Shown here: in pieces, positions 5,443-6,864 of the stretch | How the letters are laid out: each line of letters begins with the position of its first letter | Numbering within the stretch: the first letter of the stretch is position 1 | Source: Candidatus Thorarchaeota archaeon | GTDB lineage: Archaea > Asgardarchaeota > Thorarchaeia > Thorarchaeales > Thorarchaeaceae | DNA length: 6,864 nucleotides | Assembly (NCBI GenBank): GCA_016840245.1 | Contig: JAEOST010000697.1 | Location: 1 to 6,864 of the forward strand | Reading direction: 5' to 3' | Notes under the pieces: model-generated | Told to the model about the DNA's origin: nothing | The model's database searches: none | The model's input: only the letters and a program-made list of their open reading frames with translations | Program-made: the position numbers and the translations under genes

Positions 5443-6612
5443 ATGAATGCGTTCCTATCTGAGATTCTATGGACTGATGAAGAGATCGAGTTTCGAAAGA
5501 AAGTCCGTGCTTTTTGTAACAAGGAGATTGCTCCTATTGCAGATGAAATAGACAAAGGCCCATATCCCAAAGAGCTTCTCCGAAAGATTGGGCAGGCTGG
5601 TTTTATGGGAGTTCACCACGATGAGAGTTATGGGGGCACAAACAAGGGACTATCTTACGAGATAATCGTTGCTGAGGAGATCAGTGCAACAAATGGAGGA
5701 CTCGATATGGCTCGTATGGCATCAACCACGCTATACGGTATGCCAGTCAAGGTCTTTGGCACTGAAGAGCAGAAGCAGAAATACTTGGCTCCAGTTGTCA
5801 GTGGTGAACAGATTGGCTGTATTGGAATCACAGAACCTGACGTTGGGTCTGACACAGCTGGTATGAAGACGAAGGCTGAGAAAGATGGCGATGAGTGGAT
5901 TCTCAATGGTGAGAAGCGTTTCATTACAAACGGCAGTCAGGCTGATTACATGTGTACCTTCGCAATCACTGACCCCTCTGTTCATTCAAAGAAAGGTATG
6001 AGTGCTTTCATTGTTGACACAAAGAGCGAAGGATTCAGCGTTGTTCAGGATCATGATCTGCTTGGTATGAAGTCAGCTAGGGTCTCTTGGCTTAAGCTCG
6101 AGGATGTTCGGGTCAAACCCGGGATGGTACTTGGCCAACCTGGTCAGGGATTCTCGATCCTAATGGATGAGTTGGACAGTGAGAGAACCGCCATTGCTGC
6201 CGAGGCTATTGGTTATGGTCGGACCCCCTATGAGATTGCTGTCAAATACTCTACAGAACGCGAGCAGTTCGGTCGCCCAATAAAGAACTTTGAAGGAGTA
6301 TCATTCAAAATCTCTGATATGGCAACAAAACTTGAGGCTGGTAGAGCATTGACCCTAAAAGCTGCAAGGATGTATGACAAGGGCCAGAAGATAACAAAAC
6401 AGGCCTCAATTGCAAAACTATTCACAACTGAAGCAGCAATAGCAATCACTAGCGAAGCCCTTCAAATCCTTGGAGGAATGGGCTACACAACCGACTACCC
6501 CGTTGAGCGCTTCTATAGGGATGCTCGTCTGATGACCATCGGTGGTGGAACCGCAGAGATTCTTCGTTTCTTAATTCAAAGAGAGGTCTTCAAGGAGTTC
6601 TATCCCCGATAA
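5443..6612 (+). CDS. Acyl-CoA dehydrogenase (FAD-dependent)
   Basis: A full-length 389-residue member of the acyl-CoA dehydrogenase family; it oxidises an acyl-CoA to the trans-2-enoyl-CoA and passes electrons from FAD to an ETF-type acceptor. The N-terminal helical domain spans about 10-120, the beta domain about 121-230 and the C-terminal helical domain about 231-389. Both family signatures are present: GITEPDVGSDTAG at 128-140, and Q341-x2-GGMGY...D351...R356...D360. REQFGRPI (273-280) contributes to the FAD/dimer region. The medium-chain enzyme has its catalytic Glu in I-Y-E-G-T; here that is I-G-G-G-T (366-370). Glu247 in LDSER matches the alternative catalytic position used by isovaleryl-CoA and long-chain enzymes. 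Substrate chain length or branching is not decided. ATG 5443 is the only start codon after the in-frame TAG at 5398-5400. The ETF genes and the next beta-oxidation enzymes are not in the window. The stop is followed by an overlapping TGA and a TAG. Confidence 0.93.
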   Translation: MNAFLSEILWTDEEIEFRKKVRAFCNKEIAPIADEIDKGPYPKELLRKIGQAGFMGVHHDESYGGTNKGLSYEIIVAEEISATNGGLDMARMASTTLYGMPVKVFGTEEQKQKYLAPVVSGEQIGCIGITEPDVGSDTAGMKTKAEKDGDEWILNGEKRFITNGSQADYMCTFAITDPSVHSKKGMSAFIVDTKSEGFSVVQDHDLLGMKSARVSWLKLEDVRVKPGMVLGQPGQGFSILMDELDSERTAIAAEAIGYGRTPYEIAVKYSTEREQFGRPIKNFEGVSFKISDMATKLEAGRALTLKAARMYDKGQKITKQASIAKLFTTEAAIAITSEALQILGGMGYTTDYPVERFYRDARLMTIGGGTAEILRFLIQREVFKEFYPR

Positions 6613-6621
6613 TGAGTAGAT

Positions 6622-6646
6622 GATAGGGAGCTGAGACCTCCCTATC
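6622..6646. terminator. Bidirectional hairpin between convergent genes
   Basis: GATAGGGAG (6622-6630) and CTCCCTATC (6638-6646) form a perfect 9-bp stem with a 7-base loop. It lies 10 bp after the dehydrogenase stop and 5 bp before the end of the convergent permease gene. The position and symmetry suit a transcript end for both strands. No T-run follows on either side, so it may instead protect 3' ends. Confidence 0.6.
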
Positions 6647-6651
6647 CACTA

Positions 6652-6864
6652 TCACTTCTCAAATGGCACACAGAGTGCCGAAGGTGCCCCTACTATCCGT
6701 TTGACCTTCGACCTAGATAGCAATACTCCCCAGGCAACGAGAAACGCGATTGTAGAAATAAATGGTAGCATACTCATGAGTGCTGGTGAGACTCCAGCTG
6801 CTTGGAAGTAAAATTGCAGTACCCAGAATGTACCAAAAATGTAACTACCTGCAAAAGCTCCCAC
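6652..6864 (-). CDS. ABC transporter permease, nucleoside/simple-sugar type (3' part)
   Basis: The minus-strand frame is open from the window edge to TGA (complement of 6652-6654) and gives the last 70 residues. The first visible codon is GTG and is almost certainly an internal Val, so the gene continues beyond the window. Two hydrophobic segments (about residues 2-20 and 29-49) are the last membrane helices. The motif LMSMLPFISTIAFLV followed by a short basic loop and APSALCVPFEK matches the C-terminus of the NupQ/YufQ-like permease ('LLMLPY..T...LV...R....APAALG.PYE'). That is one of two permeases in BmpA-type ABC importers for nucleosides or related sugars. Here Cys replaces the usual Gly of the ALG motif. 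The ATPase, second permease and binding protein would be expected just beyond the right edge, upstream of this gene on its strand, but none is seen here. Confidence 0.8.
   Translation of the reverse strand: MGAFAGSYIFGTFWVLQFYFQAAGVSPALMSMLPFISTIAFLVAWGVLLSRSKVKRIVGAPSALCVPFEK

Noticed and set aside
5655..5985. Overlapping open frames on both strands within the dehydrogenase gene
   Set aside because: The main frame carries both family signatures without interruption, so these are shadows.

Overview
The window looks archaeal, and most like an Asgard archaeon of the Thorarchaeota type (inference, about 0.7). Three things point that way. There is a very large secreted, Thr-stalked, tail-anchored surface protein carrying the beta-sandwich repeats typical of Asgard genomes ('TTPP...P.D..F..G..G..L.W...D..P..Y.I..(N/D)GT'). 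Promoters resemble TATA boxes and terminators resemble short T-runs. Ribosome binding sites are of the GAGGT type, complementary to the archaeal 16S tail. No rRNA, tRNA, CRISPR array or mobile element was seen.

Layout, left to right: (1) the 3' end of an unidentified plus-strand gene (1-168); (2) a small stand-alone zinc-ribbon/OB-fold protein of the DUF35 family (226-576); (3) a hairpin-containing spacer; (4) a 4-kb gene for a modular surface protein with a signal peptide, N-terminal beta-rich region, four related modules of about 97 residues, Asgard-type modules, Thr-rich stalk and C-terminal membrane helix (about 739-4785); (5) a 232-bp spacer with a T-run, a G-rich direct repeat and two abutting palindromes just upstream of a TATA-like box; (6) a 114-residue ribbon-helix-helix regulator (5018-5362); (7) an acyl-CoA dehydrogenase (5443-6612) with its own promoter-like region and probably a short-leader or leaderless mRNA; (8) a perfect 9-bp-stem hairpin between convergent genes; (9) the 3' end of a minus-strand nucleoside/sugar-type ABC transporter permease (6652-6864), running off the window.

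Functionally this reads as a mosaic of single-gene units more than one operon. The DUF35 protein and the acyl-CoA dehydrogenase both belong to acyl-CoA metabolism but are separated by the surface protein and the regulator. The regulator probably controls its own promoter. A weak resemblance between its upstream palindrome and an inverted repeat in the dehydrogenase promoter makes a role in acyl-CoA gene control a testable idea, not a conclusion. I did not find convincing evidence of a wholly new multi-gene system. The most notable items are the architecture of the surface protein, the palindrome cluster at the regulator promoter, the G-rich repeat region, and a dehydrogenase whose catalytic glutamate sits at the isovaleryl-CoA/long-chain position instead of the usual one.
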